Source of the DNA: JBKPIY01 sp046730475
GTDB lineage: Bacteria; Actinomycetota; Thermoleophilia; Solirubrobacterales; 70-9
Direction: 5' to 3'
Length of the DNA stretch: 28,145 nucleotides
NCBI GenBank assembly: GCA_046730475.1
Contig: JBKPIY010000098.1
Coordinates: 1 to 28,145 of the forward strand
In this document: piece by piece, positions 7,656-15,090 of the stretch
Numbering within the stretch: position 1 is the first letter of the stretch
Layout: every line of letters starts with the position of its first letter
Translations under genes and position numbers: made by a program
Notes under the pieces: generated by a model
What the model was told of the DNA's origin: nothing
The model's input: only the letters and a program-made list of their open reading frames with translations
Databases searched by the model: none

Positions 7656-8863
7656 ATGAAGTCGGAACACCGAGTCGTCGTCGTCGGGGCCGGGCCCGCG
7701 GGGATCGCCTCCGCCGTTGCACTCAAGGACGCGGGGTTGGCGCCCTTGGTCCTCGACCAGGCAGACCGTGTCGCCTCGTCATGGCGCTCGCGATACGACG
7801 GTTTGCGGCTCAACACCTGGCGCCCCTTCTCGCACCTACCCGGGCGCCCCTTCCCGAAGGGCACGCCGACCTTTCCGAGCCGCGATCAGCTGGTCCAGCA
7901 TCTCGAACGGCACGCCGGCGAGGAGGGGATCGAGCTGCGCCTGAGCACACGGGTTGAGCGGATCGAGCGAAGCGACGGGGGATGGGTGGTTCACTCCAGT
8001 GCCGGTGAGCTTCGCGCACCCCAGGTGATCGTCGCCCTGGGCCACGAACAAAATCCGTTCAGCCCCGACTGGCCAGGTCGCGACGCCTTCGAGGGCCGGC
8101 TGCTGCACTCGTCGGAATACAGAAACCCCGGTCCGTTCAAGGGTCAGCGGATGCTCGTGGTGGGTCCCGGTTCGTCGGGGATGGAGATCGCCGACGAGCT
8201 GGCCGAGGGCGGCGCCAGCAAGGTGTGGCTCGCGGTGCGTACGCCGCCCAACATCCTCCTGCGCCAGGGTCCGGGGCCCCTGCCGGGGGACCTGATCGCG
8301 ACTTGCCTCTGGCACCTGCCAACCCGGGTGGGCGATCGGATCGCGCGCTTCGGCACCCGCATGGACGTCGGCGACATGACCGAGTACGGTCTGCCGACGC
8401 CGGAGGTGGGCGTCTTCACCAACGTGCGCACGCGCGGCAAGGTGCCCGCGATCGTCGACGCCAAGGTGATCGAGGCGATCAAGGACGCGCGGATCGAGGT
8501 GGTCGCCGCCGTCGAGTCGCTCGACTCGGAAGGGGTCGAGCTGGCCGACGGGACGCGAATCGGCCCCGAGTCGGTGATCTGCGCGACGGGCTACCGGCGG
8601 GCGCTCGAGCCGCTCGTGGGCCATCTCGGGGTGCTCGGCGACCGCGGGATGCCGAAGGTGATCGGTCCGCAGCCGGCCACCGAGGGTCTGCGCTTCATCG
8701 GCTATCTCCGCGCCCCAGCGGCATCGGCTACATGGGCAAGGAGGCCAGGCGCGCGGCAGGGGCGATCGTTCGCGAGCTGCGTAGGGGAGTCGTAGTCGGG
8801 GCTCCTCGGCTTACGGATCCCTTTCGTCAAAGCGATGAATCTCGGGCCGGATCGCCGTCCTAA
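7656..8863 (+). pseudogene. flavin-dependent monooxygenase / NAD(P)-FAD oxidoreductase, frameshifted near the C-terminus
   Basis: The start ATG at 7656 has an excellent ribosome-binding site (AAGGAGAGGGA). A Rossmann FAD-binding motif GAGPAG is at residues 11-16 and a second, NADPH-type, GPGSSG at ~170-175. Between them FEGRLLHSSEY matches the FxGxxxHxxxY fingerprint of class B flavoprotein monooxygenases. An ATG motif (CATGYRRALEPLV) is near the end. The frame runs to 8795 with a nonsense-looking tail, whereas frame +2 from ~8706 gives the proper ending (RPSGIGYMGKEARRAAGAIV then RELRRGVVVGAPRL) to a stop at 8861-8863. One missing C in the CC run at ~8704 restores GYLPRPSG. So it is either a sequencing error or a C-terminally altered enzyme. 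Substrate unknown; adjacency to cysteine dioxygenase hints at sulfur chemistry. Confidence 0.8.
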
Positions 8864-8893
8864 CCACTGAACCCAGCGGACAGGAACACGACG

Positions 8894-9436
8894 ATGGCAA
8901 CCGAGACCACCACCGCGGCACCCGCACTGACCGGCTGGCTCGACGAGAGGTTGATCTCAGCCTCGCCGGCGAGCCTTGAGGAGCTCGAGGAGATCGTCCG
9001 CGAGGTCGGCCAATCCCCATGGCTCTGGGGCCACGCGGTCAGCTTCGACCTCGAGCGGAGGAGCCACCGGGTCCTTTACAAGACCCCCAACCTCGAGATC
9101 GCGCTGTTCGGTTGGGCGGCGGGCCAGGACACCGTCTTCCACGACCACGGTGGCGCGAGCGGTGCGGCCTTCATCTGCAGCGGGATGCTGATCGAGGACA
9201 CGGTCAAGGCCGTCGACGGCCATGTCGTCGGCCGGCACACCCACACGCGGCGATCGGAGTCGACGTTCAGCTTCGGCCCCGACTACATCCACCGGGTCCG
9301 GCACGACCCGACCCACGGCGTCTGCCTCTCGATTCACGTCTACACGGCGGCGGTCTCCGACCCCACCGACTACGAGGTCCTGCCGGACGGGACCCTCCGC
9401 ACGCTCGACGCGGTTCCCGGGCTCCAGCCCGTCTAG
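8894..9436 (+). CDS. cysteine dioxygenase type I family (cupin)
   Basis: 180 residues of the bacterial cysteine/thiol dioxygenase fold, a non-haem Fe(II) cupin that oxidises L-cysteine or a related thiol to the sulfinate with O2. The iron ligands are visible as H83-x-H85 in FHDHGG and H133 in YIHRV. The Ser-His-Tyr catalytic relay of the family is present as S146-x-H148-x-Y150 (CLSIHVY). It lies 30 bp downstream of the reconstructed monooxygenase stop and is probably co-transcribed with it and with the LuxR-type regulator. The start ATG at 8894 has only a weak upstream AGGA. Whether the substrate is cysteine or 3-mercaptopropionate cannot be told from the sequence. Confidence 0.85.
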   Translation: MATETTTAAPALTGWLDERLISASPASLEELEEIVREVGQSPWLWGHAVSFDLERRSHRVLYKTPNLEIALFGWAAGQDTVFHDHGGASGAAFICSGMLIEDTVKAVDGHVVGRHTHTRRSESTFSFGPDYIHRVRHDPTHGVCLSIHVYTAAVSDPTDYEVLPDGTLRTLDAVPGLQPV

Positions 9437-9526
9437 CAACGTTCGGGTGAGGGCCGGATGCCCGATCGGGAGGAGCTGGAGCGGATCGCAGGGAGATCGT
9501 CGGCTCCCAGCGCTACATGACCCCGG

Positions 9527-9553
9527 CACGGCCGACCGAGACAGCCGGCCGTG
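9527..9553 (+). terminator. possible terminator hairpin after the dioxygenase
   Basis: The arm CACGGCCG (9527-9534) pairs with CGGCCGTG (9546-9553) around an 11-nt loop, ~90 bp after the dioxygenase stop and before the IS element. No T-tract follows, so termination is plausible rather than shown. Nothing recognisable is encoded between 9437 and 9643. Confidence 0.35.
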
Positions 9554-9681
9554 GGCCTCACCGGTCTACCACGCCTCACACCGCGGCAATGCTGAACACG
9601 CTCAGGTGCGGCTCATGAGCCGGGCAGGGACCTCCTCGCGGCCTAACCCGAAGTTCCTCGCAATAACGCGCGACTGATCGG

Positions 9682-9721
9682 CCGCGATCCCGCTCTGTTG
9701 CTGGGATCGCGGTCTTTGTTT
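9682..9721 (+). terminator. intrinsic terminator inside the left IS end
   Basis: A perfect 10-bp stem, CCGCGATCCC (9682-9691) and GGGATCGCGG (9703-9712), with an 11-nt loop, is followed by TCTTTGTTTG. This is the clearest rho-independent terminator in the window. It lies between the left inverted repeat and the transposase start, where it would block read-through transcription from the flanking operon into the transposase. Confidence 0.8.
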
Positions 9722-9775
9722 GCCGGGAGGGTGTGGGCAGTAGTTTCTGTCCGGTGGGTGTGCGAGTATGCGCTC

Positions 9776-11509
9776 ATGGGTAGGAAGCCACGCCCAACCG
9801 GCCCCTTCCACGTGGTTACGACAAGGAGGCAGGGGAAGCACCGGGAGTACGTCGCGCACCTGTTGCGCCGCTCCTACCGAGAGGGCGGTGTGGTCAAGAA
9901 GGAGACGGTCGCGAACCTCTCGCACCTGCCCGAGGAGGCGATCGAGCTGATCCGGGGGGCGCTGCGGGGCGAGCGCTTTATGGCCGCGGACGAGGCGCTG
10001 TCTGTGGAGCGGTCCCTGCCGGCGGGGCACGTGGAGGCGGCGCTCTCGATGGCTCGCCGGCTCGAGCTCTCCCGCTTGCTCGGGCGCTCACCCTCCCGCG
10101 CGCGCCAGCTCTGCCTGGCGATGATCCTGCAGCGCGTGATCGCCCCCGGCTCGAAGCTCGCGATGGCGCGCGCCTTCTCGCAGTCGACGCTCGCCTCGGA
10201 GCTCGGGGTCGAGGGCGCGGACGAGGACGAGCTCTACGGAGCGCTGGACTGGCTGCTTGCGCGCCAGGAGCGGATCGAGCGGGCGCTCGCCCGCCGCCAC
10301 CTGGAGGAGGGCACGCTCGTGCTCTACGACGTCTCCTCCTCCTACTTCGAGGGGCGCACCTGCTCGCTGGCCCAGCTGGGCTACTCGCGCGACGGCAGGC
10401 GGGGCACGCCCCAGATCGTCTATGGCCTGCTCTGCGATCGCCTGGGCCGCCCCGTGGCGGTCGAGGTCTTCGAGGGCTCGCTGCACGACGACAAGACGCT
10501 GCCGGCGCAGATCGAGAAGCTGCGGGCGCGTTTCGGGCTGCGCTCGGTGGTCGTGGTCTCCGACCGCGGCATGGTCACGAAGGCCAACCTCGAGCTGCTG
10601 CGCGAGACCGACGGCGCCGCCTGGATCACCGCGCTCAAGGCACCGCAGGTCAAACGGCTGGTCAAGGAGGGCGCGCTCCAGCTCTCGCTGTTCGATGAGC
10701 GGAGCCTGGCCGAGATCGCCTCGGACGACTATCCGGACGAGCGTCTTGTCGTCTGCCGCAACCCGCTCGTGGCCGGGGAGCGCGCCCGCAAGCGCGAGGA
10801 CCTCTTGCAGGCCACCGAGCGCGCCCTCCGGGAGATCGCCGCGCGCGTCGAGGCGGGCACGCTCACGGGCAGGGCCGAGATCGGGCTCGCGGTCGGCGCG
10901 GTCTGGAACCGCTGGCGCGTGCGCAAGCACTTCGAGGTCGAGATCACCGACACGAGCCTCCGCTTTTCCCGCAGGGACGAGCAGATCGAGCGGGAGGCGG
11001 CGCTCGACGGCATCTACGTGCTGCGCACGAGCGTCTCGGAGGGGGAGCTCGGCGCGGCGGAGGTGGTGCGCTCCTACAAGCAGCTCAAGGAGATCGAGCG
11101 CGCCTTCCGCACGATGAAGGGCCCGCTCGAGCTGCGCCCCATCCACCACCGCCTGGAGGACAGGGTTCGCGCCCATGTCTTCCTCTGCATGCTCGCCTAC
11201 TACCTGACCTGGCACCTGCGCGAGGCCTGGGCGGAGCTGATCTTCAAGGACGAGCACCCGCCCCTCCAGCCCGACCCGGTCGCCAGGGCCAGCCGCTCCA
11301 CCCAAGCCGAGCGCAAGGCTCGCACCAAGCGCACTGCCGTGGGCGAGTCCTGCCACTCGCTCGACACGCTGCTCTCGGAGCTTTCGACCCGCTGCCGCAA
11401 CACCATCCGCCTGCACGGCACCGCTGCCACCTTCGAACAACTCACCGAGCCGAGCCCGACCCAGGCTCGCGCCCTCGAGCTGATCGACACCTACCGGCTC
11501 GAGAGGTAG
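9776..11509 (+). CDS. IS1634-family DDE transposase
   Basis: 577 residues from ATG 9776 (MGRKPRPTGPFHV). It catalyses cut-and-paste movement of the surrounding element. The RNase-H-like DDE core is visible: first Asp in LVLYDVSSSYFEG (about D185), second Asp in VVVVSDRGMVTKANLEL (about D263), and Glu in SYKQLKEIERAFRTMKGPLE (about E441), followed by LRPIHHRLEDRVRAHVF typical of this family. The long insert between the second D and the E is normal for IS1634/IS4-like enzymes. No frameshifts or stops are present, so the enzyme should be active. The start lacks a strong ribosome-binding site, consistent with low transposase expression. An in-frame upstream extension to 9698 would run through the terminator and is rejected. 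Confidence 0.93.
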   Translation: MGRKPRPTGPFHVVTTRRQGKHREYVAHLLRRSYREGGVVKKETVANLSHLPEEAIELIRGALRGERFMAADEALSVERSLPAGHVEAALSMARRLELSRLLGRSPSRARQLCLAMILQRVIAPGSKLAMARAFSQSTLASELGVEGADEDELYGALDWLLARQERIERALARRHLEEGTLVLYDVSSSYFEGRTCSLAQLGYSRDGRRGTPQIVYGLLCDRLGRPVAVEVFEGSLHDDKTLPAQIEKLRARFGLRSVVVVSDRGMVTKANLELLRETDGAAWITALKAPQVKRLVKEGALQLSLFDERSLAEIASDDYPDERLVVCRNPLVAGERARKREDLLQATERALREIAARVEAGTLTGRAEIGLAVGAVWNRWRVRKHFEVEITDTSLRFSRRDEQIEREAALDGIYVLRTSVSEGELGAAEVVRSYKQLKEIERAFRTMKGPLELRPIHHRLEDRVRAHVFLCMLAYYLTWHLREAWAELIFKDEHPPLQPDPVARASRSTQAERKARTKRTAVGESCHSLDTLLSELSTRCRNTIRLHGTAATFEQLTEPSPTQARALELIDTYRLER

Positions 11510-11602
11510 TCACGAGCGATCCAGCCGTGATCCCCGACGCGCCGCTCTGGAAGGCCGAATCCGGCCGCGCAGCGGGGGGAACTTCGGCTTAACCGTCGAC
11601 GA

Positions 11603-11627
11603 GCGGCGACCGCCCGAGGGCGGCCGC
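11603..11627 (-). terminator. GC-rich hairpin downstream of the ACT-domain gene
   Basis: Read on the minus strand, GCGG-CCGCCC pairs with GGGCGG-(3-nt bulge)-CCGC around a 2-nt loop, ~30 nt after the ACT gene stop. There is no T-run, so it is a candidate only. Confidence 0.4.
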
Positions 11628-11656
11628 CGTCGTGCGCTTGCGCTGCGGGCCGCGCG

Positions 11657-12046
11657 CTATGCGGCCGCGCCGGCCTTCTGGACGGCCTCCCGCGCCTGCT
11701 CGATCTTGTCGACGCCGAGGACGAGCCGCGTACCGCTGAAGGTCGTGTACATCAGCTCGATGTTCACGTCGGCGTTTGCGAGCTGCCGGGCGATCTTGCC
11801 GAGCGTCCCCGGGCGATCCTCGAGCTCGATGAGGAGCACGTCTCGCTCCTCGCTCACCTCGATCCCCCGGTCTGTGAGGGCGTTCCGAGCGGCCTGGGCA
11901 TCCGTGACGAGCATGTGGATGGCTCCGCGCCCATCAGTCCTAACTCCACAGATCCCCTCGATGTTCACGCCGGCCTTGCCGGTCGCCTCGCCGAGGTCAG
12001 CAAGCTTGCCCGGATGGTCCTCGAGGAGGACGGTCAGGTCCTTCAT
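11657..12046 (-). CDS. tandem ACT-domain protein
   Basis: 129 residues with two ACT domains: residues ~1-60 (LTVLLEDHPGKLADLGEATG) and ~68-128 (DVLLIELEDRPGTLGKIARQ). ACT domains bind amino acids or other small ligands as dimers and usually regulate amino-acid metabolism; stand-alone double-ACT proteins like this have no catalytic part. The start is ATG 12046, with a strong GGAGG 7 nt upstream; the GTG at 12049 is too close to it. It is transcribed alone, away from the IS481 remnant. Ligand unknown; cysteine or branched-chain amino acids are possible but untested. Confidence 0.85.
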   Translation of the reverse strand: MKDLTVLLEDHPGKLADLGEATGKAGVNIEGICGVRTDGRGAIHMLVTDAQAARNALTDRGIEVSEERDVLLIELEDRPGTLGKIARQLANADVNIELMYTTFSGTRLVLGVDKIEQAREAVQKAGAAA

Positions 12047-12151
12047 CACACCACCTCCTACGTAGTCCCTGGTGCACCTCTGATAGCGCGCCGAACAGAG
12101 CTTGTCAATGGCCCCCGAGGCTCTCGCTGAACGGATTCCCCGGGCCGCAGA

Positions 12152-12370
12152 TCAGGTCGGTTCATCTGCTCTGGGCCGGGCGAATCGGGTGTAGGCGAGG
12201 CGGGTCGTCGACGCAGACGTGACAGAACTCCCAGCCGGCGATGCCGTAGCCGCGGGACGGTGAAGCGATCCCGACGGTTGCCCTGACGCGATGGCCGGGG
12301 CGCAGGATCCGCCCCAGCTTCTTGACGTCGACGTGGACGAGCTCGCCTGCATGCTTTCGCTCGTAGCCTC
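12152..12370 (-). pseudogene. IS481-family transposase remnant (central part)
   Basis: Minus-strand sequence encodes the DDE-core region of an IS481 integrase: RGYERKHAGELVHVDVKKLG then RILRPGHRV (first catalytic Asp in HVDVKK), and GWEFCHVCVDD with the second Asp. After VDD the frame shifts and continues as TRLAYTRFARPRADEPT before a stop, a match to the usual VDDATRLAY. About five bases (or an equivalent net change) are missing at ~12210. The HTH region, the last third and the inverted ends are not recognisable, so this is a dead fragment. The surrounding 12047-12592 holds nothing else I can identify. Confidence 0.75.
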
Positions 12371-12592
12371 GGGTGGAACGGGCGACGTTTTCGGAGCGGT
12401 AGAGCCGGCACTCGAGTCCGGATTTCGTACAAGCGGCGGCGCCCGGGTCCACGTCTTCCCCATCGATGCGGGCGGTCGGAGAGCCGAGCAAGCGATCGCC
12501 GCGCGGCTACGGTCATGGCCCTGAGCGGCGTCACGGCACCCGGACGCCCACATCGCTGAACCCTTTCCGGCGGGCCGGGGTCGAACCGGACG

Positions 12593-13255
12593 ATGGCAAG
12601 CCGAAAGGCGAGAAAGCGCCGCCTGCGCGAAGAGCGCCTCGCCGATCAGGCCGAGGCGGAGAGCGAAAGGTCGCGCCGGCACCGACTGAAGCTCGGCGGC
12701 GCCGGGATCTTCCTCCTGCTGGTCGCCGCGGCGATCGGCGTATCCCTCGCGCTCGGCGGCACGAAGCGAACCTCGTCCTCCCAACGGCAGCTCACCCCGC
12801 AGGAGCTCGCCTCGGCGCCCAAGCGCCTTCAGGCCAACCTGAAGCAGGGAAACCAGCTGATCGACGCCTCGATCAAATCCAGGGTCGCGCAACTGCGCGG
12901 CCTGCCCGTGGTCGTCAACCAGTGGGCGTCCTGGTGCCCGAACTGCCGCTCGGAGTTTCCCTTCTTCCAGCGGCTCTCCGGCGAGCTGCGCGCCAGGGTC
13001 GCCTTCCTCGGCCTGGACTCGCAAGACGACCGCGGCGCAGCGGAGGACTTCCTCGAGCAGTTCCCGGTCAACTACCCGAGCATCTTCGACCCGAGCGCGA
13101 GCGAGGTGTCCTCCATCGGGGGCGGCCAAAGCTGGCCGACGACCGTCTACCTCGACCCACGGGGTGAGGTCACGCACGTGCGTCCGGGCGGTTACGCCAG
13201 CGTGGAGCAGCTGCGAGCGGACATCCAGCGCTACGCCCTCGCCGAGAGCGGGTGA
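12593..13255 (+). CDS. TlpA/ResA-like membrane-anchored thioredoxin
   Basis: 220 residues. A very basic cytoplasmic head (MASRKARKRRLREER) is followed by one transmembrane anchor at ~35-55 (GAGIFLLLVAAAIGVSLALG) and an extracytoplasmic thioredoxin fold with the redox motif WCPNC (Cys115/Cys118) in VVNQWASWCPNCRSEFPFF. The cis-proline side is WPTTVYLDPRGEV. It reduces disulfides of apocytochrome c or other secreted proteins, drawing electrons from a CcdA/DsbD-type partner. That partner is encoded immediately downstream with a GTGA overlap, indicating translational coupling. Start ATG 12593. Confidence 0.9.
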   Translation: MASRKARKRRLREERLADQAEAESERSRRHRLKLGGAGIFLLLVAAAIGVSLALGGTKRTSSSQRQLTPQELASAPKRLQANLKQGNQLIDASIKSRVAQLRGLPVVVNQWASWCPNCRSEFPFFQRLSGELRARVAFLGLDSQDDRGAAEDFLEQFPVNYPSIFDPSASEVSSIGGGQSWPTTVYLDPRGEVTHVRPGGYASVEQLRADIQRYALAESG

Positions 13256-13996
13256 GCGCCGACCCGGCGGCCGGGATCGGCCTGCCCGCGGCGGTGCTCG
13301 CGGGGCTGGTCTCCTTCCTCTCCCCCTGTGTGCTACCGCTGGTCCCGGGTTATCTCGGCGGTAGTCGGTGTCTCGGTCAGCGAGCTCGAGGAGGCCCCCG
13401 CCCGGCGGGTGATCGGCCCGAGCCTCGCATTCGTGGCGAGCTTCTCCGCCATCTTCATCCTCCTGGGACTGACCGCGACCGGGCTCGGGCAGGTGCTGGG
13501 CGATCACCAGCGAACGCTGGACAGAATCGCGGCCGCCCTGATCCTCGGCATGGGGGTGCTCTTCGTCGCCTCGCGGTGGATCGTCGGGCTCAACCGCGAG
13601 TGGCACCTGGAGGGCCTCCTGGAGAGGGCCGGGCGCGATGGCCCCGTGGTGGCAGGGGCCGCCTTCGCGATCGCCTGGACACCATGCGTGGGCCCCACTT
13701 TGGGAGCGATCCTGAGCGCCGCCGCCCTGGCCGACGCGGCGCCGCACGGCGCCCTGCTGCTCGCCTTCTACTCCGTCGGCCTCGGTATCCCATTCGTCTT
13801 CAGCGCCCTGGCGTTCGCACGGATGAGCACGGCGTTCGGGCTCGTCAAGCGCCACTACGCGGCGCTGATGACGGCCGGCGGAGCCGTGCTGATCGCGATG
13901 GGAGTGCTGATCTGGACCGGCGAGCTCTTTCAGCTCAACATCGAGGCGCAGCGTCTGCTCGATCAGGCGGGGCTGAACTTCTTCGCCGACGTGTGA
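13252..13996 (+). pseudogene. ccdA: CcdA/DsbD-type membrane thiol-disulfide transporter, one frameshift
   Basis: The GTG start (13252) overlaps the TlpA stop. It encodes ~245 residues with six hydrophobic helices that carry electrons from cytoplasmic thioredoxin to the extracytoplasmic TlpA partner. The two redox cysteines are in LVSFLSPCVLPLVPGYL (TM1) and AIAWTPCVGPTLGAI (TM4). The frame breaks at ~13362: after VPGYL the correct continuation (SAVVGVSVSELEEAPARRVI) is in frame +2 and runs to the stop at 13994-13996. Restoring a TC dinucleotide in TATCTC-GGCGG gives GYLSAVVG. Everything else is intact, so a functional gene with a sequencing indel is the favoured reading. Confidence 0.82.
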
Positions 13997-13999
13997 GGG

Positions 14000-14266
14000 T
14001 TATCGGAGCTCCCCCTCATCCCGCAGGCGCTCGATTACGCCGTCCGCGAGGCCCGGCTGAGGTTGGGCCCGCAGCATGCGCAGCCCCTCGAGCGTGCGCC
14101 GGAGGGTCGCCAGCACCCTCGTGCAGTCAGGGCAGATCCTGACGCGGGCCTCGACTCGCTCGCGCTCGTAGGCGCTTAGCTGCCGTTCCAGGTACTCGGA
14201 CAGATGCGCTTGCGTCCAGCGATGCTCGCGCATGTAGCGCCGGCGCTCGAGGAGACGCCGGATCAT
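14000..14266 (-). CDS. zinc-finger anti-sigma factor (zf-HC2)
   Basis: 88 residues with the anti-sigma zinc motif H21...C45-P-D-C48 (RWTQAHLSEYLERQLSAYER and RVRICPDCTRV). Such proteins bind and hold an ECF sigma factor, often responding to oxidative stress through the zinc site. The ATG at 14266 overlaps the stop of the preceding sigma fragment (ATGA), the normal arrangement for a sigma/anti-sigma pair. There is no transmembrane helix, so it is a soluble type. Its partner survives only as a fragment, so it may be an orphan or may act on another sigma factor. Confidence 0.8.
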   Translation of the reverse strand: MIRRLLERRRYMREHRWTQAHLSEYLERQLSAYERERVEARVRICPDCTRVLATLRRTLEGLRMLRAQPQPGLADGVIERLRDEGELR

Positions 14267-14424
14267 TCGCCGGCCTCCAGGAAGTGCTCGTCCAACGCGC
14301 GGCGGAGGGCGAGCCGGGCTCGGTGCAGCCTGCTCTTGAAGGCGGCCTCGCTCAGCCCCATCACCTCGGCCGCCTCCTCGGTGGAGAGCCCCGGCCACGT
14401 CGCGCAGGATGACCGGAGCGCGGT
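14263..14424 (-). pseudogene. ECF sigma factor remnant (region 4 only, with a frameshift)
   Basis: Minus strand: EYRAPVILRDVAG, then in the next frame GLSTEEAAEVMGLSEAAFKS and RLHRARLALRRALDEHFLEA, ending at the stop that overlaps the anti-sigma start. This is sigma-70 region 4 (-35 recognition HTH). The frame break at ~14391 is one extra G in GGGG. Region 2 and the linker are absent: directly upstream of EYRAPV the DNA matches an ion-channel sequence on the other strand. The sigma gene is therefore truncated by a rearrangement and cannot work as a sigma factor. Confidence 0.75.
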
Positions 14425-14547
14425 ATTCACGGCGTCGACGGTGGGGCAGCCGACGGGCGGCTTCGCCAAGGTCCTCCAGATCGCCGAGGCGGCATCGGGG
14501 TTCGCGGTCCTGTTCATCTCGATCGGCTACCTGCCGCTGCTCACGTC
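14425..14547 (+). pseudogene. remnant of a two-TM potassium/ion channel C-terminal half
   Basis: Plus-strand reading gives FTASTVG-QPTGGFAKVLQI then AEAASGFAVLFISIGYLPLL. This matches the pore-loop-to-second-helix part of bacterial ion channels (TVGYGDxxPTGGF..VLQ..EA..GF..L.I.IGYLP). The filter residues after TVG (YGD) are missing. Neither the N-terminal half nor a proper C-terminus follows. The fragment begins where the minus-strand sigma remnant ends. The match is from memory of the family, so treat the identity as probable, not certain. Confidence 0.45.
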
Positions 14548-14637
14548 GCCGGTGCTCTTCGCCACTACTGGCTGGAACAGGAGGGCCGGGGGGCCGCGCG
14601 AGGTGCGCGGCGGCCCGGCCCCTCGGGCGGTTGTTCC

Positions 14638-14973
14638 TCAACCGGTATTCCAGATCGCGGTGTAGCCGACATCGCCTGGGCTGGCGTGAGCACCGCCGGG
14701 GCTCCCGAAGGTTCCATCCGGGAGCGTGTTGGTGGCCTGGTCGGGAACGCCGCCGCTTCCCACATCGGGCCCGCCGATGGTCCAACCCCCGTCGCCGAGC
14801 GTGCCCAGCTTGGGGTTTCCGTTCTCCTGGGCCCCGGCAAGGCCCGCGGCGCCGTTGGTCCCATTTGCGCCCAGGACGGGGCAGACGAAGTCCGCCGACG
14901 CGGCCGCTGCGCCCGGCCCCGCGAAGGCCGCCGCGACCACCCCGGCGACAATCGCCTTATGCTTGAAGCGCAT
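14638..14973 (-). CDS. small secreted protein, function unknown
   Basis: 111 residues. Start ATG 14973, with AAAGGAG placed 5 nt upstream (the GTG at 14976 is too close). A Sec signal peptide (HKAIVAGVVAAAFAGPGAAA) ends at an Ala-rich cleavage site near ASADF. The mature part begins DFVCPVLG and is Gly/Asn/Pro-rich, ending HASPGDVGYTAIWNTG. Secreted proteins with a VCPV start and a SPGDxxYTAIWN end are familiar from Solirubrobacterales, but no function is known. A single Cys suggests no internal disulfide. It has its own transcription unit, divergent from the response regulator. Confidence 0.75.
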   Translation of the reverse strand: MRFKHKAIVAGVVAAAFAGPGAAAASADFVCPVLGANGTNGAAGLAGAQENGNPKLGTLGDGGWTIGGPDVGSGGVPDQATNTLPDGTFGSPGGAHASPGDVGYTAIWNTG

Positions 14974-15090
14974 CACATCTCCTTTCTCGGGGTAACGGGG
15001 GGCGACGGTGTCAGCGCCGGATTACGAGACCCTTACGACGCGAGCCGGGCCGAAAGAGTTTCTTAAGGTCGCGAGCCCAGGATTCAAGCC

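Larger units (their letters stand above)
9644..11591 (+). mobile_element. insertion sequence of the IS1634 family
   Basis: A ~1.95-kb element holding one transposase gene. Imperfect terminal inverted repeats: the left end TAACCCGAAGTTCC (9644-9657) matches the reverse complement of the right end GGAACTTCGGCTTA (11578-11591) at 13 of 14 positions. A short TAACC direct repeat occurs at both edges (9644-9648 and 11590-11594) and might be target duplication overlapping the ends, so the exact boundary is uncertain by a few bases. The transposase is intact, implying recent insertion. It separates the dioxygenase gene from the ACT-domain gene. Confidence 0.7.

Noticed and set aside
10088..11440. Long minus-strand open frame of 450 codons opposite the transposase
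   Set aside because: It is a GC-skew shadow of the transposase gene: its product is Leu/Ala/Arg/Glu repetitive without domains, while the plus strand has all DDE motifs.
12560..12610. GGTTCGACCCCGG on the minus strand, resembling a tRNA T-arm
   Set aside because: The T stem pairs only four of five bases, and no matching acceptor, D-arm or anticodon stem lies upstream; the sequence runs into the TlpA gene.
12152..13855. Long minus-strand open frame opposite TlpA and CcdA
   Set aside because: The plus strand encodes clear TlpA and CcdA proteins; only the last part (12152-12370) has meaning, as the IS481 remnant.
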